Shown here one piece after another: positions 20,241-27,519 of a stretch of DNA of 36,392 nt. Within the stretch, counting starts at the first letter, position 1. Every line of letters starts with the position of its first letter. Origin of the DNA: a virus. The DNA lies in IMG/VR virus record IMGVR_UViG_3300032046_000104, positions 1-36,392 of that record. One strand, given 5' to 3'. The notes below the pieces were generated by a model, which was given only the letters and a program-made list of their open reading frames with translations, was not told the origin of the DNA and did no database searches. Made by a program: the position numbers and the translations under genes.

Positions 20241-22535
20241 TTACGCCCCGTACTCACCACAGTCTATAACAATATCTTTGATCACTTGCGGGGTGTAGGT
20301 TTCGCAATCAATACTGCTGATAGCGTTTACTGGCGTCAACGGAACCCCGTTCAAGTACGCGCCACAAACAATCAAGCCGAAGCGATAATCAGTTGCGTAG
20401 TTAATTAAGGGTTCGTTTAAGAACCCAAATTTTGTGCTAGAAACAAGTGTTGGCTCCAGGTTAACAACCTTGCTTAAAACTGAAATTAAACGTTGTGTAC
20501 TGTTTTGTAAAGTGCCATTATCACTTAAGTTGCCGTTAGCGTCGCGCACTATATTATCAGTCAACAAAGATGTCAGAAGGGTTGGTTGATAATTAGCTAC
20601 GGAACGCGGTTGATTTTTAAAATCAAGTGAAGTTGTTGTGCCTAACCAAGTTTTACCCATTCTTAACATGGTAAGTCTCTCTGCATTTTTATATACTCTG
20701 CTATTTTCTTTTGTAAAGTTTTTGTAAAAAGTGTCCGAGTCATCGCCAATGGGGTGATCACTTGGTTCAAGTAACCAAGTTTCCAGATATTGGTGCTCAA
20801 CTATATTTGTAACAGTGCAGTAGCCTGATGTAGTTTGTGAATAAGGATACACAATCACAAAGTTGTTTGCGTCAATAACCTGGTTAACTAAGTACCCACC
20901 AGACAATGCCGCCCCACTGGTAAACTCAAGTGATACCCTGGTGTTAGCAGTGACGTTGTGGTTATTAACAGTGACTAAGATGTTAAAACTGTTTGTTTGG
21001 TTATATGTTCCCGTTAAATTAATTACCGCATTTCCTTCGTCATGAACCATTGAAAAGAAAGCTGCGTAAATATGCTTGCACCAGCGCATTTGATAATACA
21101 ATAGTTCTGTATAACAGTTATCTTTATTATCCTCATAGGTGGGAAGTTGATAAAAGTTATTAGTAGATATATAACCAAGATCGCTGAAAACACCAACGCT
21201 TTCTCTCCTGTCAGTTATGCTGTTGTCTTTATTTAAGGTTGTTCCAGGCTTGACTGAAGTCAACGCTGTGCCCGGAAAACGCTCTTTAGTGTTACTTGAG
21301 TAAAAGTTATATCCTTCCCTTCTAGTAAAATCTTGGCAACTGCATTGATAGCGTACTTCTGATGTCAAGAAATAGCCAGCATAAAACCCGCGATGTGCTG
21401 GATTGGTTAATCCGATAATTCCCTGAGTTGTTTTTGCCCCGTAACTATCGTTACGTTGAAAAACAATTTCAGTATTACTGGTATCAATAGCTTTTACTGT
21501 ATAACCAACATAATCGTCATAATTGAATTTTGCAACTAACCGATACACAAGTGCAGCACCGCTGGTTGAGCCTGTTGCAATTGTTGTAAGTGTAAAGACA
21601 GAAGAAGAGGTTACGGTAATTGTATATAGTCCAGAAGATGCGTTTCCTGTAGAGACATCTAAGTTAATTTTGTTTCCAGTAAATAGTCCGTGATTAATAG
21701 CGCAAGTTACTGTTACGGTGCTGCCGACTCTTGCATAAGTTGCAACAACACCTGGGTCGCTTTCGCTGATGCGATCCGTGAATCTTTCTCCAACAATTGA
21801 AAGTGCTGGTGTAGGTAAGTACCGGAGCTTTGTTCTGATTTCAATCCAGCGAGTGTCATTGAATCCGGTGGAAAGTGCAACAGAAACATTGCCAATTGTC
21901 GTTACAGGAGCTACAGCAGTGCACGTAAAAGTATCTGCTGTCTTAGAAACAATAGGAAGCGTTGCAGTAGTTGCCGTGCCACTAAGGATTGTTAAGTAAA
22001 TATTGTCGCCAGGTTGGAAGCCGTGGTTCGCGTAAGAAACGGTGATAGTTGTGCCCGTTTGGCTATAAGGCATAATTGCAGCAACGCCTAAATAGCGCAC
22101 CGCAATAATAAAAAGACCGAAGTTATAAAAGTTTAATGAGTTGGCATCACGAACAGTTACAGTATGCTCGCCAGTTTCCTCTGAACTGCTTGGGAAAGTA
22201 AAAACCCTGGCAGGGATAAACACACCGGGGTACTGTTGAAACGCACAATAAAATCTGTAATCACCTACTGCAGTGCGATTTATTGCTGTGGAGCCGAATA
22301 CACTTTGTGTTGTTGTGTACAGCTCATAACCACGTCGCCACCGCGACCACAGTGCGTCTCTGTCATAAAAACGGATGCGACTTCTGTACTCGCTATTTTT
22401 AGAGGAAAAACTATAGGGGTTGTCAAACTTGCTAAGATCTACGCGTAACTTTTTTTCAGGACCTTCAAATCCTTTTGAAAAACTGCCGTCAAAGTTAATC
22501 TTTTGGCTGTTAAACGAGTTATGCCCAAAAGCCAC
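20241..22535 (-). CDS. Large tail structural protein with E1-FCCH-like inserts
   Basis: The 764-residue product is the largest in the window. It is aromatic-rich at both ends (SRIRFYDRDALWSRWRRGYELY; DYRFGLIVCGAYLNG...CGEYGA). It contains at least three inserted beta-modules of the 'ITVSYANHGFQPGDNIYLTILSG...ADTFTCTA' type (residues about 165-220, 270-330 and 525-590), which resemble the FCCH-like beta-domains widespread in phage tail proteins. A CSCQDF Cys pair and QMRWCKHIYAAFFS are of note. Size and position next to a shorter partner with the same module suggest a tail nozzle or baseplate component; the exact role is not shown. Confidence 0.65.
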   Translation of the reverse strand: MAFGHNSFNSQKINFDGSFSKGFEGPEKKLRVDLSKFDNPYSFSSKNSEYRSRIRFYDRDALWSRWRRGYELYTTTQSVFGSTAINRTAVGDYRFYCAFQQYPGVFIPARVFTFPSSSEETGEHTVTVRDANSLNFYNFGLFIIAVRYLGVAAIMPYSQTGTTITVSYANHGFQPGDNIYLTILSGTATTATLPIVSKTADTFTCTAVAPVTTIGNVSVALSTGFNDTRWIEIRTKLRYLPTPALSIVGERFTDRISESDPGVVATYARVGSTVTVTCAINHGLFTGNKINLDVSTGNASSGLYTITVTSSSVFTLTTIATGSTSGAALVYRLVAKFNYDDYVGYTVKAIDTSNTEIVFQRNDSYGAKTTQGIIGLTNPAHRGFYAGYFLTSEVRYQCSCQDFTRREGYNFYSSNTKERFPGTALTSVKPGTTLNKDNSITDRRESVGVFSDLGYISTNNFYQLPTYEDNKDNCYTELLYYQMRWCKHIYAAFFSMVHDEGNAVINLTGTYNQTNSFNILVTVNNHNVTANTRVSLEFTSGAALSGGYLVNQVIDANNFVIVYPYSQTTSGYCTVTNIVEHQYLETWLLEPSDHPIGDDSDTFYKNFTKENSRVYKNAERLTMLRMGKTWLGTTTSLDFKNQPRSVANYQPTLLTSLLTDNIVRDANGNLSDNGTLQNSTQRLISVLSKVVNLEPTLVSSTKFGFLNEPLINYATDYRFGLIVCGAYLNGVPLTPVNAISSIDCETYTPQVIKDIVIDCGEYGA

Positions 22536-22543
22536 TGTTCAAC

Positions 22544-23314
22544 TCAATAGTATCCAGCTTCCACGTTGACGTAGAACCCGTTCGTCAGTGAGGTTGCACC
22601 GCTAAATGCTGCGTACAAAGATTGCCCGCGCTGAAGCGTTAGGCCCCGCAGTTTAGGAGCTGTGGTGCTGTTTGCGCTGGTAAAGTTTGCACCAGCCTGA
22701 ACAACCGGGCGGTTAATCAACGGAAGGATATTTTGCTCAGTTAAGCTATAAGATTGATTATCATAAGTTGTAGGAATACTTGCAACAAACAAAGGGAAGA
22801 ATTGGTTAGTAAGAGTTACCGTACTTGTCGACACCAGGTAGAAACAGATGTCGATAGGTAGATAAACATTGACGTTACCTGAAGTCGTAGCCGAGGTTGC
22901 GCTTGTCCCTGTAAACGTTGTGGGTGTAACAGCAGTAACAGTCAGAATCTCATCTACGGCTGTACCACTGGTGTAATCCAGGTAAGCTTTCTGCCCAACT
23001 TGCAAGTTATGGTTTGCAAGCGTAACAACTTGCGCGGTGCCTACTTGATTGTATGTACCAGTGAAAGCAGTTTGTGCGTCAATATAAATGTTATTTCGCT
23101 TGCTGTATCGAATCCAAATTTCGTCAATGTACGCGCCACTGATCGAAGTATCTGTCAGCGCTGAGTCAACGTCAAACACCTTGGTGACGTTACCGACAGC
23201 AGTTGGGATCAAACTTGTTGAGAAAAGTTGACCTGATGCAACCGTAACCAACGCACTAGAAGTCGCTGGACGGTCAAGCATCATCGGCATTTTGTTTGAG
23301 CTGCTGCTAGACAA
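22544..23314 (-). CDS. Tail structural protein sharing the FCCH-like module
   Basis: The 256-residue product has one FCCH-like module (AQVVTLANHNLQVGQKAYL...TPTTFTGTS, residues about 95-150). Its strands match those of the three inserts in the 764-residue neighbour. The C-terminal half (LPLINRPVVQAGANFTS..., GLTLQRGQSLYAAFSG) looks like a phage tail beta-domain. The start is TTG 23314, supported by a strong GGGGAGG placed 8 bases upstream; the in-frame ATG at 23290 has none. It lies 8 nt upstream of the 764-residue gene and is probably its partner in the tail. Confidence 0.6.
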   Translation of the reverse strand: MSSSSSNKMPMMLDRPATSSALVTVASGQLFSTSLIPTAVGNVTKVFDVDSALTDTSISGAYIDEIWIRYSKRNNIYIDAQTAFTGTYNQVGTAQVVTLANHNLQVGQKAYLDYTSGTAVDEILTVTAVTPTTFTGTSATSATTSGNVNVYLPIDICFYLVSTSTVTLTNQFFPLFVASIPTTYDNQSYSLTEQNILPLINRPVVQAGANFTSANSTTAPKLRGLTLQRGQSLYAAFSGATSLTNGFYVNVEAGYY

Positions 23315-23383
23315 AGGATTTTCCTCCCCAGATACAACGCCTTTGAAAGGCCTTCAATTCTTTGATTCTAGTTCAAATAACCT

Positions 23384-23587
23384 TTACTTGGTTCCCGTGG
23401 ACTTGCTGCGAGATTGCCTGCTGTTCTCTTCCATGTGGGTCCGGGCTTTCTTCACAGCCTCTTTCCTTTTCTCTTTGTCGCCTTCTTTCTTTTCCTCAGC
23501 AGAAGAACCGCTGCTTCCTTCCTTACCTTCCGCTCTGGATTTGAAGTGCGCAAGCAAGGCAGGAGGCATCTTTCCTTTGTCAGCCAT
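23384..23587 (-). CDS. Small charged Lys/Glu-rich protein
   Basis: The 67-residue product starts MADKGKMPPALLAHFKSR, then is Lys/Glu/Ser-rich (KKEGDKEKRKEAVKKARTHM). This is a low-complexity, strongly charged composition like small cyanophage virion or DNA-binding proteins. It is preceded by a TAGAATAA element 23 bases upstream. Function is unknown. Confidence 0.5.
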   Translation of the reverse strand: MADKGKMPPALLAHFKSRAEGKEGSSGSSAEEKKEGDKEKRKEAVKKARTHMEENSRQSRSKSTGTK

Positions 23588-23610
23588 GTGAAACTAAAAA
23601 GCTACTGTAG

Positions 23611-23618
23611 TTATTCTA
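23611..23618 (-). promoter_or_regulatory. TAGAATAA motif, copy 4
   Basis: The - strand reads CCTAGAATAACTAC in the gap before ATG 23587. It is the most divergent of the four copies of the TAGAATAA element, and has no matching CAAAG tail. Confidence 0.3.
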
Positions 23619-23626
23619 GGCTAATG

Positions 23627-23851
23627 TTATTTATCCAGGGTACCAAAAATCTGACCGGCTAAGCGTGTTTTTCTGTCATCATCTAAAGGCATTGCCGAAA
23701 AAATGCTTTTTACTGTGTCTTTCATTCCCTTGTCACTTGTCGCCAACGAGCTGGCAACCTGCTGCGTAGTTCCTTGTTTTGGCAGCGGAATAAAACCAGA
23801 AGTGATTGCGGCGGCGCTTCCTGAGTCAAAAGAATTAGCGGTTTGCCCCAC
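23627..23851 (-). CDS. Small hypothetical protein
   Basis: The 74-residue product (MGQTANSFDSGSAAAITSGFIPLP..., ending DRKTRLAGQIFGTLDK) has a Ser/Ala-rich start and a helical end. The start is GTG 23851, preceded by TTGAGATAAAAC, with GAGAT as a plausible ribosome site. No family is recognised. It lies between two small basic proteins in the minor-protein cluster after the peptidoglycan enzymes. Confidence 0.4.
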   Translation of the reverse strand: MGQTANSFDSGSAAAITSGFIPLPKQGTTQQVASSLATSDKGMKDTVKSIFSAMPLDDDRKTRLAGQIFGTLDK

Positions 23852-23888
23852 GTTTTATCTCAATGCTTGAATTAAAAAGTATTCTAAC

Positions 23889-24224
23889 TCAAACATTTGC
23901 AAGCCTTAGTTCTGCTGCACCTACTATCGGCTGCCTGGTAAAAGCCTGCCGCAATCCAGAGCTTTGCTTTATGTCCGCGTCCAATGCTTGCCCTGCCATC
24001 CGCTGGGAGGGCTTTGCTCTCCTATTGGCGCCACGACCTTGTGTAAGCTTTTCAGCGTTGGAAGGTGTTTCCTCTTCACGTTCGGCTTCATTGCGGTGGA
24101 TGCCAAGAGTGTAGCCGCCAGTGGTCAACGTTCTTGTAGCCACTTCATCAGGACGCTCAGGTTGCCAATCCTCCATGTGTTGTGGAGGGTTAACGTGCCG
24201 ATTAAAACTTCCTAACTGACGCAT
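23889..24224 (-). CDS. Basic hypothetical protein coupled to the M23-like gene
   Basis: The 111-residue product is Arg/Gln/Pro-rich, with RPDEVATRTLTTGGYTLGIHRNE in the middle and no recognised domain. The ATG shares a base with the stop of the permuted M23-like gene (TAATG), so it is likely made together with it. Its charge suggests binding to DNA or to an acidic partner in the particle; this is a guess. The end of the gene is followed by a short gap before the next. Confidence 0.5.
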   Translation of the reverse strand: MRQLGSFNRHVNPPQHMEDWQPERPDEVATRTLTTGGYTLGIHRNEAEREEETPSNAEKLTQGRGANRRAKPSQRMAGQALDADIKQSSGLRQAFTRQPIVGAAELRLANV

Positions 24225-24886
24225 TACTCGTACGTAGGACTTGAATTAAAAGCGGAAGCAAGCATTGCTTGTGGATCAAACTGCGATTGTACTTTCTTGT
24301 TTGTGCCGCCCATTAGTTGCTCCATGTAATCATTTAAGAAGTCAGTCGTATCACCTTCTTTCTTTTTACCACCAACATAAATGTTGTAGATACTTCCAGG
24401 TGCCCCAGTTGCCCCAGTTGCTGCGGGTGTTGGCGCTGTTGCTTGAGCTGCAGAAGCTAGCTCAGCAGACTTACCACCTTTTGTATGAAGAAGCTTAATT
24501 TCGTAAGGGTTTCCTTGAGCGTCCGTTGTTTTAATGGTTCCGTAGCCTTTGCCAGGAGTAAATGTGCCAGGTCCTTCCCAGGCAAGCGGTGTGCCTGCGC
24601 CTAATCCGTAATCATGCGCTGGATGATAAGTGGAGGCCCCAGCAGTCGGCGCAACCCTGGGGCCAAACCCTGACGTGATTGGGGCGGCAGGTTTCCATTC
24701 AGATCCTTTCTGTTGCCAAAGGGGCGTGCGTTCTTTGCCAACTTTTAGTCGGGTCAACAAAGAACGTATTGTTTCTGGATTGATGTACTTTCCATCTTTA
24801 AGAACACGTACATCAAGATGCGCTCCTGTGCTGGCAAAATCTTCGCCAGGTTGGGCAACATATCCAGCGTCAATAATTCCAGCCAT
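24224..24886 (-). CDS. M23-like peptidoglycan peptidase with motifs in permuted order
   Basis: The 220-residue product has the M23 (lysostaphin-type) parts in unusual order. Residues 15-40 (EDFASTGAHLDVRV...KYINPETI) match the normal C-terminal 'STG-HLHFE...nP' motif, but with HLD in place of HLH. Residues 72-135 (ITSGFGPRV, HPAHDYG, GTPL, GYGTIKTTD, EIKLLHTK) match the normal start, with the zinc pair H-x3-D in HPAHD. A linker follows, then a C-terminal block (YNIYVGG...FDPQAMLASAFN) shared with the next enzyme. M23 enzymes cut cross-bridges. Activity is uncertain given the missing His. Probably virion-borne. Confidence 0.65.
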   Translation of the reverse strand: MAGIIDAGYVAQPGEDFASTGAHLDVRVLKDGKYINPETIRSLLTRLKVGKERTPLWQQKGSEWKPAAPITSGFGPRVAPTAGASTYHPAHDYGLGAGTPLAWEGPGTFTPGKGYGTIKTTDAQGNPYEIKLLHTKGGKSAELASAAQATAPTPAATGATGAPGSIYNIYVGGKKKEGDTTDFLNDYMEQLMGGTNKKVQSQFDPQAMLASAFNSSPTYE

Positions 24887-24888
24887 CG

Positions 24889-25485
24889 CTATTTACTGTA
24901 ATCGGTGTTAAAAGCAGAAGACAACATTGCCAGCGGATCAAACATTGCGCTAGGTTTATCCTGTTGCCCTGTCAACTTAGGAAGATAGCTGCTCAGGAAA
25001 TCTAAACCTTCCTCTTGCGTTCCGTTTAAATAAATATTGTAAGTGCTGGCAGGAGAACTTTGCTGCGCTGTTGACGTAGCAGGTGTTGACGTTGATGTAG
25101 TAGTTGCTGGTGTTGAAGGCAATCCAGCCGCTGCTTTTTGAACTTGCGGTAAAAACTGCTTGTATTTGCTAGAGCCATAAGTAGACCATGCGCCAAAACC
25201 CGACGAATCTCTTACTTGCTTTGCAGCTTTAAAGTTTGTTTGGGGATCAAGAAGTTGTTCATTTCTTTGTAACCCAAACTGCTTCAAGCGTGCTGGCCCC
25301 ATGGAGCCAAGCATGTTGATCTGTGCTAAACCATAGGAGTTGTCGCCAGTGCCGGCATTTCTGTTGTGAGCGCCAGGATTACCGCTTGACTCAGCCAACG
25401 CGATGGCCGCCATTGTAGTAGCATCCTGGCCCTTAAAGCCTGCGCCTTGTGCGAGCTGTAAAAGTTGTGCGGGGGTTAGTGCCAT
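24889..25485 (-). CDS. Lytic transglycosylase (SLT, virion-type)
   Basis: The 198-residue product from ATG 25485 has a goose-type/SLT lysozyme core: AAIALAESSGNPGAHN carries the catalytic Glu (E31 from this start), followed by NSYGLAQINML and a KAAKQVRDSSGFGAWSTY end of the domain. A Thr/Pro/Ser linker leads to the C-terminal tag STYNIYLNG...FDPLAMLSSAFN, shared with the M23-like neighbour. Such enzymes open a local gap in peptidoglycan during DNA entry. An extension to 25632 was not used because it overlaps the connector gene by 136 nt. The gene sits between the connector candidate and the M23-like gene. Confidence 0.75.
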   Translation of the reverse strand: MALTPAQLLQLAQGAGFKGQDATTMAAIALAESSGNPGAHNRNAGTGDNSYGLAQINMLGSMGPARLKQFGLQRNEQLLDPQTNFKAAKQVRDSSGFGAWSTYGSSKYKQFLPQVQKAAAGLPSTPATTTSTSTPATSTAQQSSPASTYNIYLNGTQEEGLDFLSSYLPKLTGQQDKPSAMFDPLAMLSSAFNTDYSK

Positions 25486-25495
25486 GGAGTGTGGT

Positions 25496-26011
25496 TTAGC
25501 AGAAATCGGTCTCAAACATGAGTCGAGTACCAACAGCGACATCAGCAGGACCAGGAAGGGCTTGGATAAACTCAGCGCCTTCCCGATTAAACCGATACCG
25601 TGCTTGCTCGGGGTTTCGATAATTGGGGGCATAAAGATGTAGGGCTAATCGATCCGTCTCGTATAGATAAATTGCCGTCCAGGTTTTTAAGGTTTCTTTA
25701 AAATCAGAGGTCGAAATTGTTCGTGAAACGTCCCCTGAAATATTTTCAATACGGCTTTTAGGAGGAGAAGCATTGACATACTGTTGCGTAGTGGTGTCAA
25801 AGTATTTTCCAAACGTACTACCAGTCATGTCGGTGCGCTTTTCTGCTTCATCGCACCGAGTAACCTGCTCGACAATTTTGCTATACCAGAACGAATCTGG
25901 GATGTTGTTGATAGCTTCCTCCAGCCTCGCTTGGTCGCCAGCGGGGACAGATGTGTTGTTATATCCCAGGTGCCAGCGAACTTTAGACTGGAGAAAGGTA
26001 TCGAGTTGCAT
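25496..26011 (-). CDS. Probable head-tail connector protein
   Basis: The 171-residue product is an alpha-helix-rich protein with aromatic positions (VRWHLGYN, DSFWYSKIVEQVTRCDEAEKR) and a C-terminal LALHLYAPNYRNPEQARYRFNREGAEFI. It lies downstream of capsid genes and upstream of the virion enzymes, the place where head-completion or adapter proteins are coded. No strict motif confirms it. A structured stretch (26013-26077) lies directly upstream and no Shine-Dalgarno is visible, so its translation may depend on folding there. Confidence 0.55.
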   Translation of the reverse strand: MQLDTFLQSKVRWHLGYNNTSVPAGDQARLEEAINNIPDSFWYSKIVEQVTRCDEAEKRTDMTGSTFGKYFDTTTQQYVNASPPKSRIENISGDVSRTISTSDFKETLKTWTAIYLYETDRLALHLYAPNYRNPEQARYRFNREGAEFIQALPGPADVAVGTRLMFETDFC

Positions 26012-26012
26012 T

Positions 26013-26077
26013 AGAAGAAATTAATGCCTTGAGGTGGTTAACCTCTGTTAGTAGCTTAACACGGCAAAGTTTCTTCT
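26013..26077 (-). other. Long imperfect stem-loop upstream of the connector gene
   Basis: AGAAGAAA at 26013-26020 pairs perfectly with TTTCTTCT at 26070-26077, and an inner 5-bp hairpin GAGGT/ACCTC spans 26031-26045. In the transcript this would cover most of the gap between the HhH gene and the connector gene and end at the connector's start codon. No T-run follows in the - direction, so it is not a standard terminator. Confidence 0.35.
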
Positions 26078-26084
26078 TTTGTTA

Positions 26085-26525
26085 TCACTCAACGCGTACA
26101 AGATTCTCTTCAATGATGGCATCCCAGTCAACTCGCTTAATTGATTTAAGTTGATCAAGCTTGGTAAACTTTTCACCGGTCATTGAAGTTTGCAAATCTT
26201 TGATGTCGCGTGCTGTTTTCAGACCAACGCCAGGTAGTGAATCAGCAATCTGCCTTGCGCTAGCAGTGTTGATGTTCAAGCGCATGTCAAGGGGGAAAGT
26301 TTCCTTGTTGGTAGGACGCGGGGGAGAAACACCTTCTTGCTTCAGTTGCTCCGTTAGGCGTTCTTCAGTTTGAATTTTTTGGGTGGTCGCATCCAGGTGG
26401 GGAATCAAGTCGGTCTCTTCGACAAACAAGACTTCATCTTGTGCATCCACGCACATAAAGATTCCCTCCCCATGCATGGAGACAACTTCAAGTAGGGCGC
26501 CAGTTGGTTTGTACTGGTAAAGCAT
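26085..26525 (-). CDS. Helix-hairpin-helix (ComEA-like) protein in the capsid region
   Basis: The 146-residue product has an N-terminal SH3-like beta part (residues 1-40), a linker, and a clear helix-hairpin-helix DNA-binding domain at about 82-130: LNINTASARQIADSLPGVGLKTARDI, then KFTKLDQLKSI. It is the ComEA/UvrC type, with the LPGVG hairpin. HhH domains bind the DNA backbone without sequence preference. It lies between the second capsid-region gene and the connector candidate, after a terminator, so it may sit at the portal or connector and contact packaged DNA; this is inference. No nuclease domain is fused to it. Confidence 0.7.
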   Translation of the reverse strand: MLYQYKPTGALLEVVSMHGEGIFMCVDAQDEVLFVEETDLIPHLDATTQKIQTEERLTEQLKQEGVSPPRPTNKETFPLDMRLNINTASARQIADSLPGVGLKTARDIKDLQTSMTGEKFTKLDQLKSIKRVDWDAIIEENLVRVE

Positions 26526-26585
26526 TGAGATTGCAGTTACAACTACACGTACAATACCAAGGTTTATCTTAAAGTGCTAGTGCAA

Positions 26586-26612
26586 TAAAAAACGGGCCAC
26601 TAGGACCCGTTT
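26586..26612 (-). terminator. Rho-independent terminator after the capsid-region genes
   Basis: On the - strand a 7-bp stem AAACGGG/CCCGTTT closes a 9-base loop and is followed by T's (26587-26592 are all A on +). It lies 23 nt after the stop of the 288-residue gene, so it should end the high-level capsid transcript before the HhH gene. Confidence 0.75.
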
Positions 26613-26635
26613 AATTATTGATTCAAGTTATTGAA

Positions 26636-27502
26636 TCAGGTGTCGTCGCCACCAACTTGGGAAGCAAAGTCGATGAAGCCTTGGATGTCATTCCAGGAAA
26701 CCGCAGGGGCAGCCTGGATGTAGTTGACACGGGCAATGATGTAGGCTTTACGGCCAGCAGCAATATCATCAGAGGAGATGTACACACCGCCGCCAGTAGC
26801 GGTGGTGGAGGTAATAGCAGTCACCGTGGTCACGCGGAACGTGGTGGCGGCAGTAATTTTGTACACCATCTGGTTGTCAAAACCAGTCAGCTTGGCAGCG
26901 GTGGTATCAGTAGTAGCAGCCTGAACCGAGTTAAGGAACGGAACAAAACCGCCAGTGGTACCGCCGCCAGTGGTAGCGGAAGAGCCTTGAGCAATAGTGT
27001 TGCTGGAAGCAGTCAGGTAGGAGCTGGCTGCAGCAATACCGTTGAGCTGAGGAGAAGCCGTGAGGCCAACGGGGTTGCCGCTGGAGGTGGGGCCAAGCAT
27101 CAGGATGTCTGAAGCGTTAGTAAACTTCAGGTCTGCGGTCACGGGGGTGGCAGGGAAGCCAGGAGCCGGATCAGCAGTGGTGCCAGCGGGCACATCTTTT
27201 GCAACAGCGAGGGAAGCGCCGTAAACAAAAGAAGGAGCAGCGCTAGAGCCGGGGATAACCAGGGTCGTGATGTTGTCACGAACGCGGTCGTCAGTACGGC
27301 GGTCGGGTGAGGGGATGATCAGATCCAGGCTCTTGAAGCTGGCGGCGGAACCACTTGCGTTGCTGATCGGCACATAAGCGATCAGCTCGTAAGCGGCGAA
27401 ACCAGGCCAGCCAAACACTGCTTCAGAGTTGAAGGAGGAGAGACGGTTGATCTGAGCACCAGGCTGGAGGATGTTGCCAGCGTTAGTCTTGTAAGTTGCC
27501 AT
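26636..27502 (-). CDS. Capsid-region structural protein (decoration or second head protein)
   Basis: The 288-residue product starts MATYKTNAGNILQPGAQINRLSS and is Ala/Ser/Thr/Gly-rich, with a Gly-rich patch (residues 175-190) and strands typical of virion proteins (AYELIAYVPISN, KAYIIARVNYIQ). It is 17 nt downstream of the major capsid gene and has a strong GGAGG before its ATG. A strong terminator follows its stop, so it is made at the same level as the capsid protein. Equal expression and position suggest a decoration or cement protein; no fold is claimed. Confidence 0.6.
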   Translation of the reverse strand: MATYKTNAGNILQPGAQINRLSSFNSEAVFGWPGFAAYELIAYVPISNASGSAASFKSLDLIIPSPDRRTDDRVRDNITTLVIPGSSAAPSFVYGASLAVAKDVPAGTTADPAPGFPATPVTADLKFTNASDILMLGPTSSGNPVGLTASPQLNGIAAASSYLTASSNTIAQGSSATTGGGTTGGFVPFLNSVQAATTDTTAAKLTGFDNQMVYKITAATTFRVTTVTAITSTTATGGGVYISSDDIAAGRKAYIIARVNYIQAAPAVSWNDIQGFIDFASQVGGDDT

Positions 27503-27519
27503 AGTTAGTTACCTCCGTA

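Noticed and set aside
25486-25632. 49-residue N-terminal extension of the lytic transglycosylase resembling a lipoprotein signal peptide
   Set aside because: The stretch lies inside the connector gene in another frame, and the core domain begins after ATG 25485; the signal-like look (FLVLLMSLLVLDSC) is probably chance, though not fully excluded.
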